Of a DNA stretch of 64,000 nt, positions 46,730 through 55,389 are shown one piece after another (within the stretch, counting starts at the first letter, position 1; every line of letters begins with the position of its first letter). Source of the stretch: Thermoprotei archaeon. Its GTDB lineage: Archaea; Thermoproteota; Thermoprotei; Gearchaeales; WAQG01. The notes under the pieces are model-generated. The model was not told the origin of the DNA and searched no databases. It worked only from the letters and a program-made list of their open reading frames with translations. The DNA lies in assembly GCA_038881895.1 (NCBI GenBank), contig JAVZOV010000001.1, forward strand, positions 248,001 through 312,000, written 5' to 3'. The position numbers were made by a program, and so were the translations under genes.

Positions 46730-48101
46730 TCCGGGGTATAACAACATACCATTCATATACCGACTACCAGAATCTTTAAATAAAAATGATGTAAAGAAAA
46801 GAATTGAGGAAAAAAATATACCATTCACAGAAACAACATTCCAGAATCACAGCGCAATAGAAATATTTTTACAACAAATAAATGCGCGAGTAATAATAGT
46901 TCCTGACGAAGAGCCAATGGTAGTAATTTGGTCGAATGGAGATATTAAAACCGCTAATAAAGCATATGAGATAATAAAGGGCTTACTTTATCCAGTTATA
47001 ACGTTACAACAACCGGCAAAATCTATTGCTTTCCTTTTTACAGATAAATATTACTTAACAGAAAAATCGAGGATGGAAAATATTTTACTAAAACTTTTTT
47101 TAGGAAATCCAATCGCCATGGTTGGTATATTGATTATAATTGCCACAATTGGTTTTTACTTTTTAGGATATTATTTACCGATAGTATTAGTTCTGGGTCA
47201 ATATATAATCTTGCTATTTTCAGATAAAATAATGTTAAAGATTAGTGATTATAAAATCACAGAAGATGATCGTCACGCGCACATAGTTGAATGTTGGATA
47301 ACGGATAATGAATACGCAAAAAGTATTAATATAATATCTAAAAATAAAGCCCAGATTAAAAAAGAAATTTATGAACAAACCATAAAAATGAACAATTCTG
47401 TGGATGCTCTGACAGTAACAAGCATATTAAATAAATATGGTATAAATGTTTTGAACGTTAAGATAACCAGTATAGATATATATAAACTAGTTGATGAAGT
47501 AAGAAAAAACTTTCGCATTAGTATACCTAGGATCACTCTAATAAACACAACAATATCAAACGCTGCAGCAACAGGCATCTCAAAAAAATATGCCACAATA
47601 GCAATAACAATCGGCTTACTGATGACATTAAAAGAAAATGAAATTAAAGCCGTCATTGCTCACGAGTTTAGCCACATAGTTAATCATGATCCTATAGTAG
47701 TATCAACATTATTCTCCATCGAATACACTGTAAGAATATTCATAACGTTAAATCTACCAATCATATTAGCTTATTTATACCTAATGTTCTCCTTCACCAC
47801 AGTATTCTTCATAGCAAAATTTTTTGAAGAAAGAGCAGATTTAATGGGAGCATTTTATACAAATAGTGCTGATTCTCTCACAGAAGCATTAAAGAGAATT
47901 GGATATAGAAGACTTAAGTATGAACAAGACTATTCTACTAGGGCTTATTCATGGTTAAAATGGTTCGATGCTCATCCACCAATATCATATAGAATAGAGC
48001 GATTATCTAAGAAAATCAGCGAAAAAGACCTATCAATAACAAACATTGCTCGCGAATGTTTTTCAGATTTACTCAGAAGCATCAAACTAATGTTAGGATA
48101 A
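46710..48101 (+). CDS. M48-family zinc metalloprotease with an N-terminal extension
   Basis: 463 residues (460 from ATG at 46719). Membrane helices at about 133-171 are followed by a soluble domain and the zinc site HEFSHIVNHD (318-327) with the third ligand Glu in FFEERADLMGAFY. Two more helices surround it. This matches the HtpX/Ste24 group, membrane proteases that remove damaged membrane proteins. The first about 120 residues are not part of the usual HtpX fold and are unrecognised; they might bind a regulator or substrate. Confidence 0.85.
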   Translation: MTLMLANPGYNNIPFIYRLPESLNKNDVKKRIEEKNIPFTETTFQNHSAIEIFLQQINARVIIVPDEEPMVVIWSNGDIKTANKAYEIIKGLLYPVITLQQPAKSIAFLFTDKYYLTEKSRMENILLKLFLGNPIAMVGILIIIATIGFYFLGYYLPIVLVLGQYIILLFSDKIMLKISDYKITEDDRHAHIVECWITDNEYAKSINIISKNKAQIKKEIYEQTIKMNNSVDALTVTSILNKYGINVLNVKITSIDIYKLVDEVRKNFRISIPRITLINTTISNAAATGISKKYATIAITIGLLMTLKENEIKAVIAHEFSHIVNHDPIVVSTLFSIEYTVRIFITLNLPIILAYLYLMFSFTTVFFIAKFFEERADLMGAFYTNSADSLTEALKRIGYRRLKYEQDYSTRAYSWLKWFDAHPPISYRIERLSKKISEKDLSITNIARECFSDLLRSIKLMLG

Positions 48102-48529
48102 AATATTTTACTTCTCCTTTAAAGTACATGTTTAAACTACATTTAAAATTCTCATGCAATAAATCTTTCTTTCATTTCTTAGTTAATAATGTAGGATTTT
48201 TGGTTAAAATTCCTTTTAAGGGTTTTCTCACATTTCTCCTCTGCATCATTAATTATTTTTTTAATATGACCTTCAGTTTCGCTTTAGACTTTTTAGCTTC
48301 TAAATATTTTTAAAGAAACTTCATTATTGGTTCTCTCTTTTTGAGACCTGTCTATTTCTTCTATTATTTTTGTCATAGTGCTTTAATTTCTATTTTATAA
48401 TTCTTACATGAAATGTTTTGCTATCATCTAATAAACATTTTATAATGTTTTTTCATTTGTGCTTTGATACACGCAAAATACTTCTCTTTTATTTTAGTAT
48501 TTTGTTATCACAGATTTGGTGATAAATAA
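48102..48529. other. Intergenic region upstream of the ESCRT-III cluster
   Basis: 428 bases, very T-rich on the plus strand, with no recognisable gene. It should hold the promoter of the cdv genes. GGTGAT (48516-48521) is a ribosome site 8 bases before the first ESCRT-III start. Cell-cycle regulation of cdv genes is usual in Sulfolobales, but no conserved box was identified here. Confidence 0.45.
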
Positions 48530-49168
48530 ATGGCAAACTTCGCAAGAAGATGGGAAAGAGAGCCAAAAGAGCCTCTTTCAGGAAGAATAAGGGATGCGGT
48601 ATACCCATCACCACCGCTAAAGAATAAGATCGACCAGGTGACAAGAAAACTTGAAACTCAGACCATGAAGCTTGATCAGCTTTATCACCGTTTACAAGAA
48701 CGAGACCGCAGACTTTTTGAACAATTGGTTAATGCATATATAAAGAATGATACTGATCGTGCATACATGTACGCCAATGAGGTAGCTGGAGTAAGAAAAG
48801 TTGCCAAAGTTGTACTTCAAAGTAAAATAGCACTAGAATCTGTAATATTAAGACTTGGCACAATTAAGGAGATAGGTGATGTTGTAGCTGCAATCGAACC
48901 TGCAATAGGTGTTGTGAATGCTGTTAAGAGACAATTAATAGGTATATTACCTGAAGCTGAGAGAGAATTAGGTGACATAGGTGAAGCACTAACATCTGTA
49001 CTCACTGAAGCTGGAGAGATCTCAGGTGTTCACTTTGGAGCTTTCGGACCACAGAGTGAAGAAGCCGAAAAGATACTCAAGGAAGCACAGGTTGTTGCTG
49101 AAAGCAGGAGTAAAGAGTTTTCAGAGCTTCCAAGTCCAGAAAAAGAGAAGGGCCCCGCAACCACATAA
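48530..49168 (+). CDS. ESCRT-III protein (CdvB paralogue, no winged helix)
   Basis: 212 residues. The charged helical Snf7-like core is visible: KIDQVTRKLETQTMKLDQLYHRLQERDRRLF, then YIKNDTDRAYMYANEVAGVRKVAK, the family's basic and acidic first helices, followed by GEALTSVLTEAGEISG. The tail is short and ends in KEFSELPSPEKEKGPATT, a proline-rich stretch that may bind the MIT domain of the Vps4-like ATPase. It lacks the winged helix that ties CdvB to CdvA, so it resembles CdvB1/CdvB2. It occupies the position where cdvA stands in the classical cdvABC locus. Confidence 0.9.
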   Translation: MANFARRWEREPKEPLSGRIRDAVYPSPPLKNKIDQVTRKLETQTMKLDQLYHRLQERDRRLFEQLVNAYIKNDTDRAYMYANEVAGVRKVAKVVLQSKIALESVILRLGTIKEIGDVVAAIEPAIGVVNAVKRQLIGILPEAERELGDIGEALTSVLTEAGEISGVHFGAFGPQSEEAEKILKEAQVVAESRSKEFSELPSPEKEKGPATT

Positions 49169-49183
49169 AACTAGGTGTATAAT

Positions 49184-49222
49184 ATGGACGCCGCAGGCTA
49201 CGCACATGCCTTAGCGGCGGAT
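49184..49222 (+). ncRNA. Strong GC-rich hairpin between the two ESCRT-III genes
   Basis: CGCCGC (49189-49194) pairs exactly with GCGGCG (49214-49219), and inside it AGGC (49195-49198) can pair with GCCT (49208-49211) to make a helix of 9-10 bp. GGATGATG follows, then T-rich sequence (from about 49240). The local GC content is far above the surrounding intergenic DNA. It could be a terminator or attenuator, an RNA processing site, or a small RNA. An open frame of 50 codons also crosses it but looks incidental. Confidence 0.35.
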
Positions 49223-49342
49223 GATGCAAATAGTCTAAATAATTTTTTATTTTCATATTATTTTTTCTTTTTTATTGGTAATCGGTTTTTCTCACACTTC
49301 TTTCATTCATCTCCCTTAATTATGGGAGGAGGTTGATCTATC

Positions 49343-50191
49343 ATGGTTAGAATAAATCTTTTAAAGAGAAGACGTGCCCTTAAAGACATAATCAATGATA
49401 CTATGATAAAACTTAGAAATTATGTTTCACGTTTAGAGTTAGCCAAGTACAGGTTGAAGAAAAAAGAGAAAGAGATGTTCGACAAGATTGTAACAGCCCA
49501 GGTATCAGGGAAATCTCAATATGCTACTATGTATGCTAACGAGGTAGCTGAACTAAGAAAGTTAGTTAGATCTGTTGAAAGTGCAAGTATCTCATTAGAA
49601 CAATTGTTATTAAGGCTAGAGACAATTGTTGAGCTTGGTGATGCAGCAAGCCTACTCTCATCATTACAAGGTCTTATAAGTGATATTCGTACTGTAATAC
49701 CTCAGGTTGCACCAGAACTTGAAAATGACATTGAAGTTTTATCAAATGCAGTGCTTGAGCAGTTAGGTGCAAAATATCCAAGCACATTTGAATCATTACC
49801 TTTAGATACGAGTGACGTAGATATAAATAAAATCTTAAAAGAAGCTGCTGATGCTGCAGGTGCTATGATAAAAGAAAAGTCCTTATTACCAGAACCTCCT
49901 ACAGCATCCAAAGAGAAGATTACTGATAAAGTTCAGAAAATTGTTGAGTCTATTAGCATAGGAGAAAGCCAATTATCAAGGTCTGATAAAAGTTCAAGTA
50001 CTCAAAATAAAGTCATAAACGTGAGAACTGAAAAACTTCTCTCTCTAGAAGACAAAGTCTATTTATGGGTTATAGAACACAATGGCGAACTTAATGTGAT
50101 GGATTGCGCTAGATATTTGGGTGTCTCTCCTGATGATATAAGGAAAGCTGTAGACAATTTAAGTCGTGCTGGTAAATTAAAACCTGAGTAA
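49343..50191 (+). CDS. cdvB: ESCRT-III protein with C-terminal winged helix (CdvB)
   Basis: 282 residues. The Snf7-like core is similar to the first paralogue: RNYVSRLELAKYRLKKKEKEMFDKIVTAQ and YATMYANEVAELRKLVR. After it comes a linker with the MIM2-like proline stretch LPEPPTASKEK (about 190-200), which should bind the MIT domain of CdvC, and a C-terminal winged helix KVYLWVIEHNGELNVMDCARYLGVSPDDIRKAVDNL, the domain that binds CdvA in Sulfolobus. Ribosome site GGGAGGAGG 10 bases upstream. It drives membrane constriction at division. Confidence 0.94.
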   Translation: MVRINLLKRRRALKDIINDTMIKLRNYVSRLELAKYRLKKKEKEMFDKIVTAQVSGKSQYATMYANEVAELRKLVRSVESASISLEQLLLRLETIVELGDAASLLSSLQGLISDIRTVIPQVAPELENDIEVLSNAVLEQLGAKYPSTFESLPLDTSDVDINKILKEAADAAGAMIKEKSLLPEPPTASKEKITDKVQKIVESISIGESQLSRSDKSSSTQNKVINVRTEKLLSLEDKVYLWVIEHNGELNVMDCARYLGVSPDDIRKAVDNLSRAGKLKPE

Positions 50192-50213
50192 ATCATCCGG
50201 GAGTAGGTAGCAG

Positions 50214-51356
50214 ATGTATGCAAGTAAAGAATTATTAGACAATGCAAGAGAAAACGCCATCAAAGCTATCCAATATGAAAATAACAAACAATATAGTGAA
50301 GCAATTAGATATTATAGGAGAGCCATAGATGCATTATCGAAATTAATCGAATTGTATCCATATAGTATAATGAACAGGAATTATGCACGTTACATAATGA
50401 TGTATAGAAACAAGGTCGAAGAACTCGAAAAATTATTAGAAGATCAAGCCGAAGAAATTGGTAACTATTATGGTACTAATGAAAAAGAAAAATCTAACAT
50501 TGATACAGAGTATGTTTTAGAAGGAAGACCAAATGTTAGATGGGAAGATATTATCGATCTTGAGGATGCAAAAAGAGCAATAGTCCATTCAGTGGTATAT
50601 CCAATAAAAAGACGCGATCTTTTCCCATTGGGTTGGCCAAGAGGTATTCTTCTTTTTGGGCCGCCTGGTTGTGGTAAGACCATGTTAATGGCGGCTGTTG
50701 CAAATGAAATCAATGCCACAGTAATGCTTATTGATAGTTCTAATGTTATGTCAAAATGGCTTGGTGAATCGGAAAAAAATATTGCTAAAGTATTTAGAGA
50801 GGCAAGAAGATTAGAATCTCAGAACAGGCCAGTAATAATTCTTATGGATGAGATTGACGCATTAGCATCAATACATTTTCAGGAAGTCGGTGGTGAGACT
50901 AGAATGCGCACTCAACTACTTAAAGAAATGGATGGATTGATGGAAAAAGAGAGAGATCGTCTTATATTTGTCATCGGAACTACTAATAAACCTTGGATGT
51001 TAGATGAAGCTTTTATAAGGCGTTTCCAAAAAAGAATACTCGTGCCACCCCCAGATTTTAAGTCAAGAGTTGGGTTGTTTAAATTCTATACATCAAAGCT
51101 TAAACTAGATCCCTCTGTAGATCTCGAAGAATTAGCTAAAATAACTGACGGTTATTCAGCCAGTGATATTCTAGATGTGTGTAGAGATGCGTACATAAGA
51201 GTTATTGAGGAGTTCTTTGAATATAACGATAAAAGTGAACCTAGAAGAATTACGATGGAAGATTTTAGGATTGTGATCAAAAATAGAAAACCAAGTATAA
51301 CCAAAGATATGATAGAACGTTATCAAAAATGGTTTGAACAACATAAAGCACTTTGA
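50214..51356 (+). CDS. cdvC: Vps4-like AAA+ ATPase (CdvC)
   Basis: 380 residues. An N-terminal MIT domain (about 1-78, YSEAIRYYRRAIDALSKLIELYP) is followed by AAA+ motifs: Walker A GPPGCGKT (149-156), pore loop KWLGESEKN, Walker B IILMDEIDAL, and sensor elements TTNKPWML and RRFQKRILVPPP. It remodels and recycles ESCRT-III filaments during cell division. The gene follows cdvB by 22 bases and continues the operon. Confidence 0.97.
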   Translation: MYASKELLDNARENAIKAIQYENNKQYSEAIRYYRRAIDALSKLIELYPYSIMNRNYARYIMMYRNKVEELEKLLEDQAEEIGNYYGTNEKEKSNIDTEYVLEGRPNVRWEDIIDLEDAKRAIVHSVVYPIKRRDLFPLGWPRGILLFGPPGCGKTMLMAAVANEINATVMLIDSSNVMSKWLGESEKNIAKVFREARRLESQNRPVIILMDEIDALASIHFQEVGGETRMRTQLLKEMDGLMEKERDRLIFVIGTTNKPWMLDEAFIRRFQKRILVPPPDFKSRVGLFKFYTSKLKLDPSVDLEELAKITDGYSASDILDVCRDAYIRVIEEFFEYNDKSEPRRITMEDFRIVIKNRKPSITKDMIERYQKWFEQHKAL

Positions 51357-51451
51357 TCACAATCATACTATGATTTCAAAATCTGAAGTTAAGATCACAA
51401 TTTTTAGGAAGGTTTATATTTAGATTTGATGTATTTCTTACAGATAAAGAA

Positions 51452-52354
51452 ATGATTAACGTTAAAAGTGTATCTATCGATTATCTTAGAGAAAGATTGT
51501 ACGAGTTAAACGAAAGGAATAATGATAGAATAGAGAAACGAATGAGTAAAATAGGTATTAACAAAATTTCTTTATCAAAAGAATCTTTAATCTTTGGGAT
51601 AATGCTTGTAGGCATTCTAGACCAGCAAAACAACATTACTAAAGCCAGAACACTTCACCTCGCATGGAAACTAATAAACAAAATAGGTGATATCGCAACA
51701 TCAATCAAATCATATACAGATGAAGAACATGTATTCTTAGCATTCTCAACAATCAAGCAAGCAAAAAGCATGAGTGAAGCACAAATCAGAAAAATATCCA
51801 AAACAGTAAGTATAATTGCTAAGTGGATAATAAACAGTAACACCGAGGATTTAACAGATCTTTCATGGAGTCTTGTAAATATAATAAAAGACGAAACCGA
51901 TCAATACACAAGTCCAGAGTATGATGAAAAAAGGCAAACAATAAACGATATTATTTCAAATGGTAAACCAAAAAATCAAAAAGATGCATTCAATATTCTT
52001 CGCCAAGCACTAAGTGCACTACCTGGTTGTAATCTAGAATTTGCAGATATAGTAATCTGGCAGATAACAATGGTCTATGGATTATGGGAGAGTGTTCATA
52101 ATGAAATCAGAATACCAATCACTAATTCTCTATTAAGACCATTAACAGAATTAGGATTCATAACACAAGAAGATGCAAAAATACCGGATAAAGAAAGGAT
52201 ATCAATGATAGTTAAAAAAATAAGCGTTGAACTTTTTCCCGAAAATCCAAAAATACTCTCTGCATTAGAACTTGTTGGAAAGTACTGGTGCGGTAATAAA
52301 GTTAAATATTGCTCATCATGTCCACTATATATTGTGTGCCCTAGACTAGTATAA
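51452..52354 (+). CDS. Endonuclease III-like [4Fe-4S] protein, divergent
   Basis: 300 residues. The C-terminus carries cysteines 280, 287, 290 and 296, spacing C-x6-C-x2-C-x5-C, exactly the iron-sulfur cluster loop of the Nth/MutY DNA glycosylases. Before it, ALSALPGCNLEFADIVIW has the shape of a helix-hairpin-helix (LPGVGxKTADVVL in Nth), but the Lys and the catalytic Asp of VDTHV are not apparent. So it is probably a non-catalytic or altered relative, able to bind DNA. The first 150 residues are not recognised. TATA-like TTTATATTTAG at about 51413-51423; the gene lies 95 bases after cdvC. Confidence 0.6.
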   Translation: MINVKSVSIDYLRERLYELNERNNDRIEKRMSKIGINKISLSKESLIFGIMLVGILDQQNNITKARTLHLAWKLINKIGDIATSIKSYTDEEHVFLAFSTIKQAKSMSEAQIRKISKTVSIIAKWIINSNTEDLTDLSWSLVNIIKDETDQYTSPEYDEKRQTINDIISNGKPKNQKDAFNILRQALSALPGCNLEFADIVIWQITMVYGLWESVHNEIRIPITNSLLRPLTELGFITQEDAKIPDKERISMIVKKISVELFPENPKILSALELVGKYWCGNKVKYCSSCPLYIVCPRLV

Positions 52355-52537
52355 TTGCTATAAAAAAATTTAGTAAATAGCTAAACATTATTTGAATAAA
52401 AACAATTCAATCTGTATCAAAATTTTATTAGAGTAAACCGAATATGCAAAACTTTCATCATAAAAAGTCATACTATTTCATGCAATAAGCTATAAATACT
52501 TTATTCTGAAATTTTATAATGCTCAAAGGTGTGTTAA

Positions 52538-52822
52538 ATGCCGATGACTGTGGTGTGTGGAGCCTGTGGTTATATTCTGTATTATGATAACGAGGAGTCT
52601 ATCGGGCCTGTCGATGTGATCAGGAGATACAGCACTAACGGTCGCTGTCCCAGGTGCAGAACAAGACTTTCACCAGAAATACCAAGGAAATTAATCGTAG
52701 AACCAGCAAAAACAATGAAGAGCAGAAAAGCAATAGCTCTGAGATACTGGTACCTTACAAAACACAGAACACTCACAGCACAGAAAACAAAAGCAAAACT
52801 CAAACGTCCTCCACCACCCTAG
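52538..52822 (+). CDS. Small zinc-ribbon protein
   Basis: 94 residues. CGAC (Cys7, Cys10) and CPRC (Cys37, Cys40) make a four-cysteine zinc site like those of archaeal transcription or translation accessory proteins; a basic, lysine-rich tail ends in four prolines. No named family is recognised. A TATA-like ATAAATACTTT lies about 30 bases upstream. Its last 23 bases overlap the convergent gene. Confidence 0.65.
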   Translation: MPMTVVCGACGYILYYDNEESIGPVDVIRRYSTNGRCPRCRTRLSPEIPRKLIVEPAKTMKSRKAIALRYWYLTKHRTLTAQKTKAKLKRPPPP

Positions 52823-53774
52823 ACGGAAACTCTTCCCCTAATGTCCAGCCATATTCTTCTACGAGAATTAGTGCTACACCTATTGGAGGAATTATACCTT
52901 TTTCCGTTATTATAGCGCTTATATATTGTGGTGGTGTAATGTCAAATGCGGGGTTTCTCACGTTAATTTTGTACTTTTCAATAAAACTTTTATCAACAAC
53001 CTCAGTATGATCTCTTTCCTCAATTTCGATCATTTCTCCTATCATAGTATTTGGACTGAATTTGTAAGTCTCTGCTGCACTATAGAATGGGACATTCATA
53101 GTTTTCGCTAATAGTGCTAGCTGTGAAGTACCGATTTTATTAACCAAAGCACCATGTGATGATATAGCATCTGCTCCTACTAATACTAAATCAGCATTTC
53201 TAAGAAAATAGCCTGCGGCTGAGTCTATAACAAGTGTAACGTCTATGCCTTCACGACTTAACTCAAACGCAGTAATATATCCTTGATATTTTGGTCGTGT
53301 TTCATTGACGTACACTTTAATGTTTTTTCCCATTTTATGAGCAGTTACTAATATTGATGTGACCACGGAACTATTACAATGAGTATATACAGTATAATCA
53401 CCATCTATTAATCTAGACCCAAACTCACTTATCAATTTCACAGCCTCGTATGATCGTGAAATAAATGAATTACCAGCCATTATAACGACATTTCGTAAGT
53501 ATTCAGCATCATGAGATTTTTTCATAGCATCATATAATTTTTTGAGTATAAATCTGACACTATTGGGTAACGTTACCGCTGTAGGTCTTGTGCTTAACAG
53601 TATTTTAGATACCTCGTTTATATACTTTACAAAATCACCATGTTCCTGTGGATCGTATAATTGTGCAGCATTGATCAGCGCTTCTGCAGCATAACGTCCT
53701 ATTTTCACTGCACCTCTAACTTTCATTGTTCTAATATTATCAGCCATTAGTATTACTTTCTCAGGAATTTGCAT
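52800..53774 (-). CDS. Ribose-1,5-bisphosphate isomerase (eIF2B-alpha related)
   Basis: 324 residues. The N-terminal DNIRTMKVRGAVKIGRYAAEAL is the R15P isomerase mark that separates it from methylthioribose-phosphate isomerase. The catalytic Cys133 (TVYTHCNSS) and Asp202 (LVGADAI) fall at the same numbers as in the characterised Thermococcus enzyme. It converts ribose 1,5-bisphosphate to ribulose 1,5-bisphosphate in the archaeal AMP/nucleoside degradation pathway. No AMP phosphorylase or RuBisCO gene is in the window. The 3' end overlaps the zinc-ribbon gene. Confidence 0.9.
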   Translation of the reverse strand: MQIPEKVILMADNIRTMKVRGAVKIGRYAAEALINAAQLYDPQEHGDFVKYINEVSKILLSTRPTAVTLPNSVRFILKKLYDAMKKSHDAEYLRNVVIMAGNSFISRSYEAVKLISEFGSRLIDGDYTVYTHCNSSVVTSILVTAHKMGKNIKVYVNETRPKYQGYITAFELSREGIDVTLVIDSAAGYFLRNADLVLVGADAISSHGALVNKIGTSQLALLAKTMNVPFYSAAETYKFSPNTMIGEMIEIEERDHTEVVDKSFIEKYKINVRNPAFDITPPQYISAIITEKGIIPPIGVALILVEEYGWTLGEEFPSRVVEDV

Positions 53775-53839
53775 AACATATTAATTATCAAAGAAGCTAA
53801 TAAAGATATATAGCAACTTAAAAAACACTTCTTTCTGAC

Positions 53840-54062
53840 CTCACAACTGAAAGTCTCTTATAACTGTTGTTATTTCTTAATTCGAACAAGCTGCTGGAGA
53901 TGGTTCTAGAGTTTTCTAGACTGAGGATAGTGAAGTGGGTTGTTATGCTTGCTTCCCTAGCAGGAGCTGGTTTGACATACCACAAACTCAATACAATGAA
54001 ACCTCAAACAAAGAAGCAGAAAATCTCCCACTTTAGCCGTAAAAAACAGTTTCAAAATAGAT
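53840..54062 (+). mobile_element. Decayed IS200/IS605-like right end with a TnpB C-terminal fragment
   Basis: The plus strand encodes a short frame with VVMLASLAGAGLTYHKLN and KQKISHFSRKK, aligning with GYMSMAGAGFANSRTRYDE and EPRISRLQSRR of copy B. DNA similarity includes GCAGGAGCTGGTTT against GCAGGGGCTGGTTT. AATCTCCCACTTTAGCCGTAAAA (54022-54044) corresponds to the AATCTCTCGACTTCAGTCGAGGA right end. The open frame 53867-54064 is thus a remnant, not a gene. It faces the opposite way from copies A-C. Confidence 0.5.
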
Positions 54063-54096
54063 AGACTTAAATAGACGTAAGTCGTAATATCTCTTG

Positions 54097-54705
54097 ATGG
54101 AGAAGCTTTACACTCTCAAAGAGGCTAAGAGGCTTCTGGGCGTTACAACTAGGACTATTCAGAGGTGGGATAAGGGGGGCAAGATTAGGTGTGTTAGGAC
54201 TGTTGGTGGCAGGAGGAGGGTTCCTGAAAGCGAGATTAAGCGCATTCTAGGCTTAAGGGAAGAGAGGATTGTTATTGGGTATGCAAGGGTTTCATCTTCA
54301 ACACAAAAGGATGATTTGGAAAGACAGAAACAACTTATTTCAAGTTACGCTAAAGAGAAAGGTTACGGTGAAGTTCAGGTTCTTTCAGATGTAGGCTCTG
54401 GGCTTAATGAGAATAGAAGGAATTTTCTAAAGCTCTTAGACATGGTTTTTGAGAGAAAGATCTCAAAGGTTATAGTTGCTTACGAGGATAGGCTTACAAG
54501 GTTTGGGATTGAAACTCTAAGGAGAGTGTTCTCAGTTTTTGGGACGGAGATAGAGGTGATAAACCATGAAGAGAGGACACCCCATGAAGAGCTTGTTGAA
54601 GACTTAATCACTATAGTCTCGAGCTTTGCTGGAAGGATCTACGGCTTGAGATCCCATGAGTATGAGAAGGTTGTTGAAGGTGTCAAACAGCTCATATCAG
54701 GTTAG
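54097..54705 (+). CDS. tnpA: IS607-family serine recombinase TnpA
   Basis: About 202 residues from ATG at 54097 (TTG at 54094 possible). An N-terminal MerR-like helix-turn-helix ([24 protein letters not shown]) binds DNA; the catalytic domain starts [20 protein letters not shown], with the nucleophilic Ser near position 66. Arg-rich FGIETLRRV and YEDRLTRFG are intact. IS607 TnpA moves the element through a circular intermediate without target duplication. The gene looks complete. Base composition is GC-richer than its neighbours and favours AGG/CTC-type codons, which fits acquisition. Confidence 0.93.
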   Translation: MEKLYTLKEAKRLLGVTTRTIQRWDKGGKIRCVRTVGGRRRVPESEIKRILGLREERIVIGYARVSSSTQKDDLERQKQLISSYAKEKGYGEVQVLSDVGSGLNENRRNFLKLLDMVFERKISKVIVAYEDRLTRFGIETLRRVFSVFGTEIEVINHEERTPHEELVEDLITIVSSFAGRIYGLRSHEYEKVVEGVKQLISG

Positions 54706-55174
54706 AGCATATAACATTAAGCATGGCTACGAAGTTTCAGGCTTCTTAGAAATGTATAGGCTGATGCTTCAGAGGGCGATAGACGAAATATGGGCTAGGA
54801 TTAGGTGGGTTGAGAAACTCGATAGATTTGGGAGGCGCAGGATCATCCCAATCATACCTAAAGATGGAGCGTTCAAGAACCATTACCTAAGGGATTTGTT
54901 GATGAAGGATTGGCCCTACTCAAAGCACTACGTCGACTCAGCTATTAAGCAGGCATACAGCATCGTGAAATCTTGGAGGAGAAATTATATTAGAGGCGAG
55001 AGGAGTGGGGAGGAGCCTACCGTCAAGAAAAGGTTTGTCAGAATCAAGGAGACATTATATAGCTTTAGGGATGGAAAGATAAGGGTGAGCGTTAAACCTT
55101 ACAGGGAGTATCTGGAGTTCGACATCTCAAAGGCATGGTTTTTAAAGAGGGTAAGGGGAGAGTTAGGGTTCTGA
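54680..55174 (+). pseudogene. tnpB: TnpB of the IS607 element, N-terminal part, truncated
   Basis: About 164 residues from GTG at 54680, overlapping tnpA. The sequence is the N-terminal domain of the IS607-type TnpB: HGYEVSGFLEMYRLMLQRAIDEIW, LRDLLMKDWPYSKHYVDSAI, then SWRRNYIRGERSGEEP and VSVKPYREYLEFDIS. It stops at 55174, well before the RuvC-like catalytic parts. A later fragment (55390-55593) is out of frame. Not functional as a nuclease. Confidence 0.85.
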
Positions 55175-55389
55175 GTTAAGTAGAGATTCATAGTGTTTTA
55201 TCACCTCTACTCAACCCTTCCCTCTCGATTAGCTCATCGAGGGCTTTCGGGGTAAACCCGACATCCCCACATCCGAAGGTCAACCCCCCAGCTCACCCAT
55301 CCCCATAGGAAGTCATGCTTCCAGAGTAGAGGGGACACTAAAACGTATGAGCAAACCATATTTAAACCTATCTGCTCTGAAAATACTGA
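55175..55389. other. GC-rich rearranged segment inside the IS607 remnant
   Basis: About 215 bases replace the middle of tnpB. GC-rich for this genome, with no intact frame. The inverse strand of 55200-55290 reads as a short peptide with no family I recognise. Probably insertion or inversion debris. Sequence AGTAGAGG occurs in both orientations near its ends (CCTCTACT at 55206 and AGAGTAGAGG at 55322), suggesting an inverted-repeat bounded insertion. Confidence 0.35.

Noticed and set aside
48530-49168. First ESCRT-III gene as cdvA
   Set aside because: It has the basic Snf7-like core and no PRC-barrel domain or long coiled coil, so it is an ESCRT-III protein and not CdvA.
49184-49336. A 50-codon open frame between the ESCRT-III genes, starting MDAAGYAHALAADDANS
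   Set aside because: After the first 20 codons it becomes a run of Phe/Tyr from T-rich intergenic DNA and lacks a ribosome site. The hairpin explains the start region better.
53867-54064. Plus-strand 65-codon open frame as an independent gene
   Set aside because: Its peptide and DNA match the TnpB C-terminal remnant in copy B, so it is element debris.
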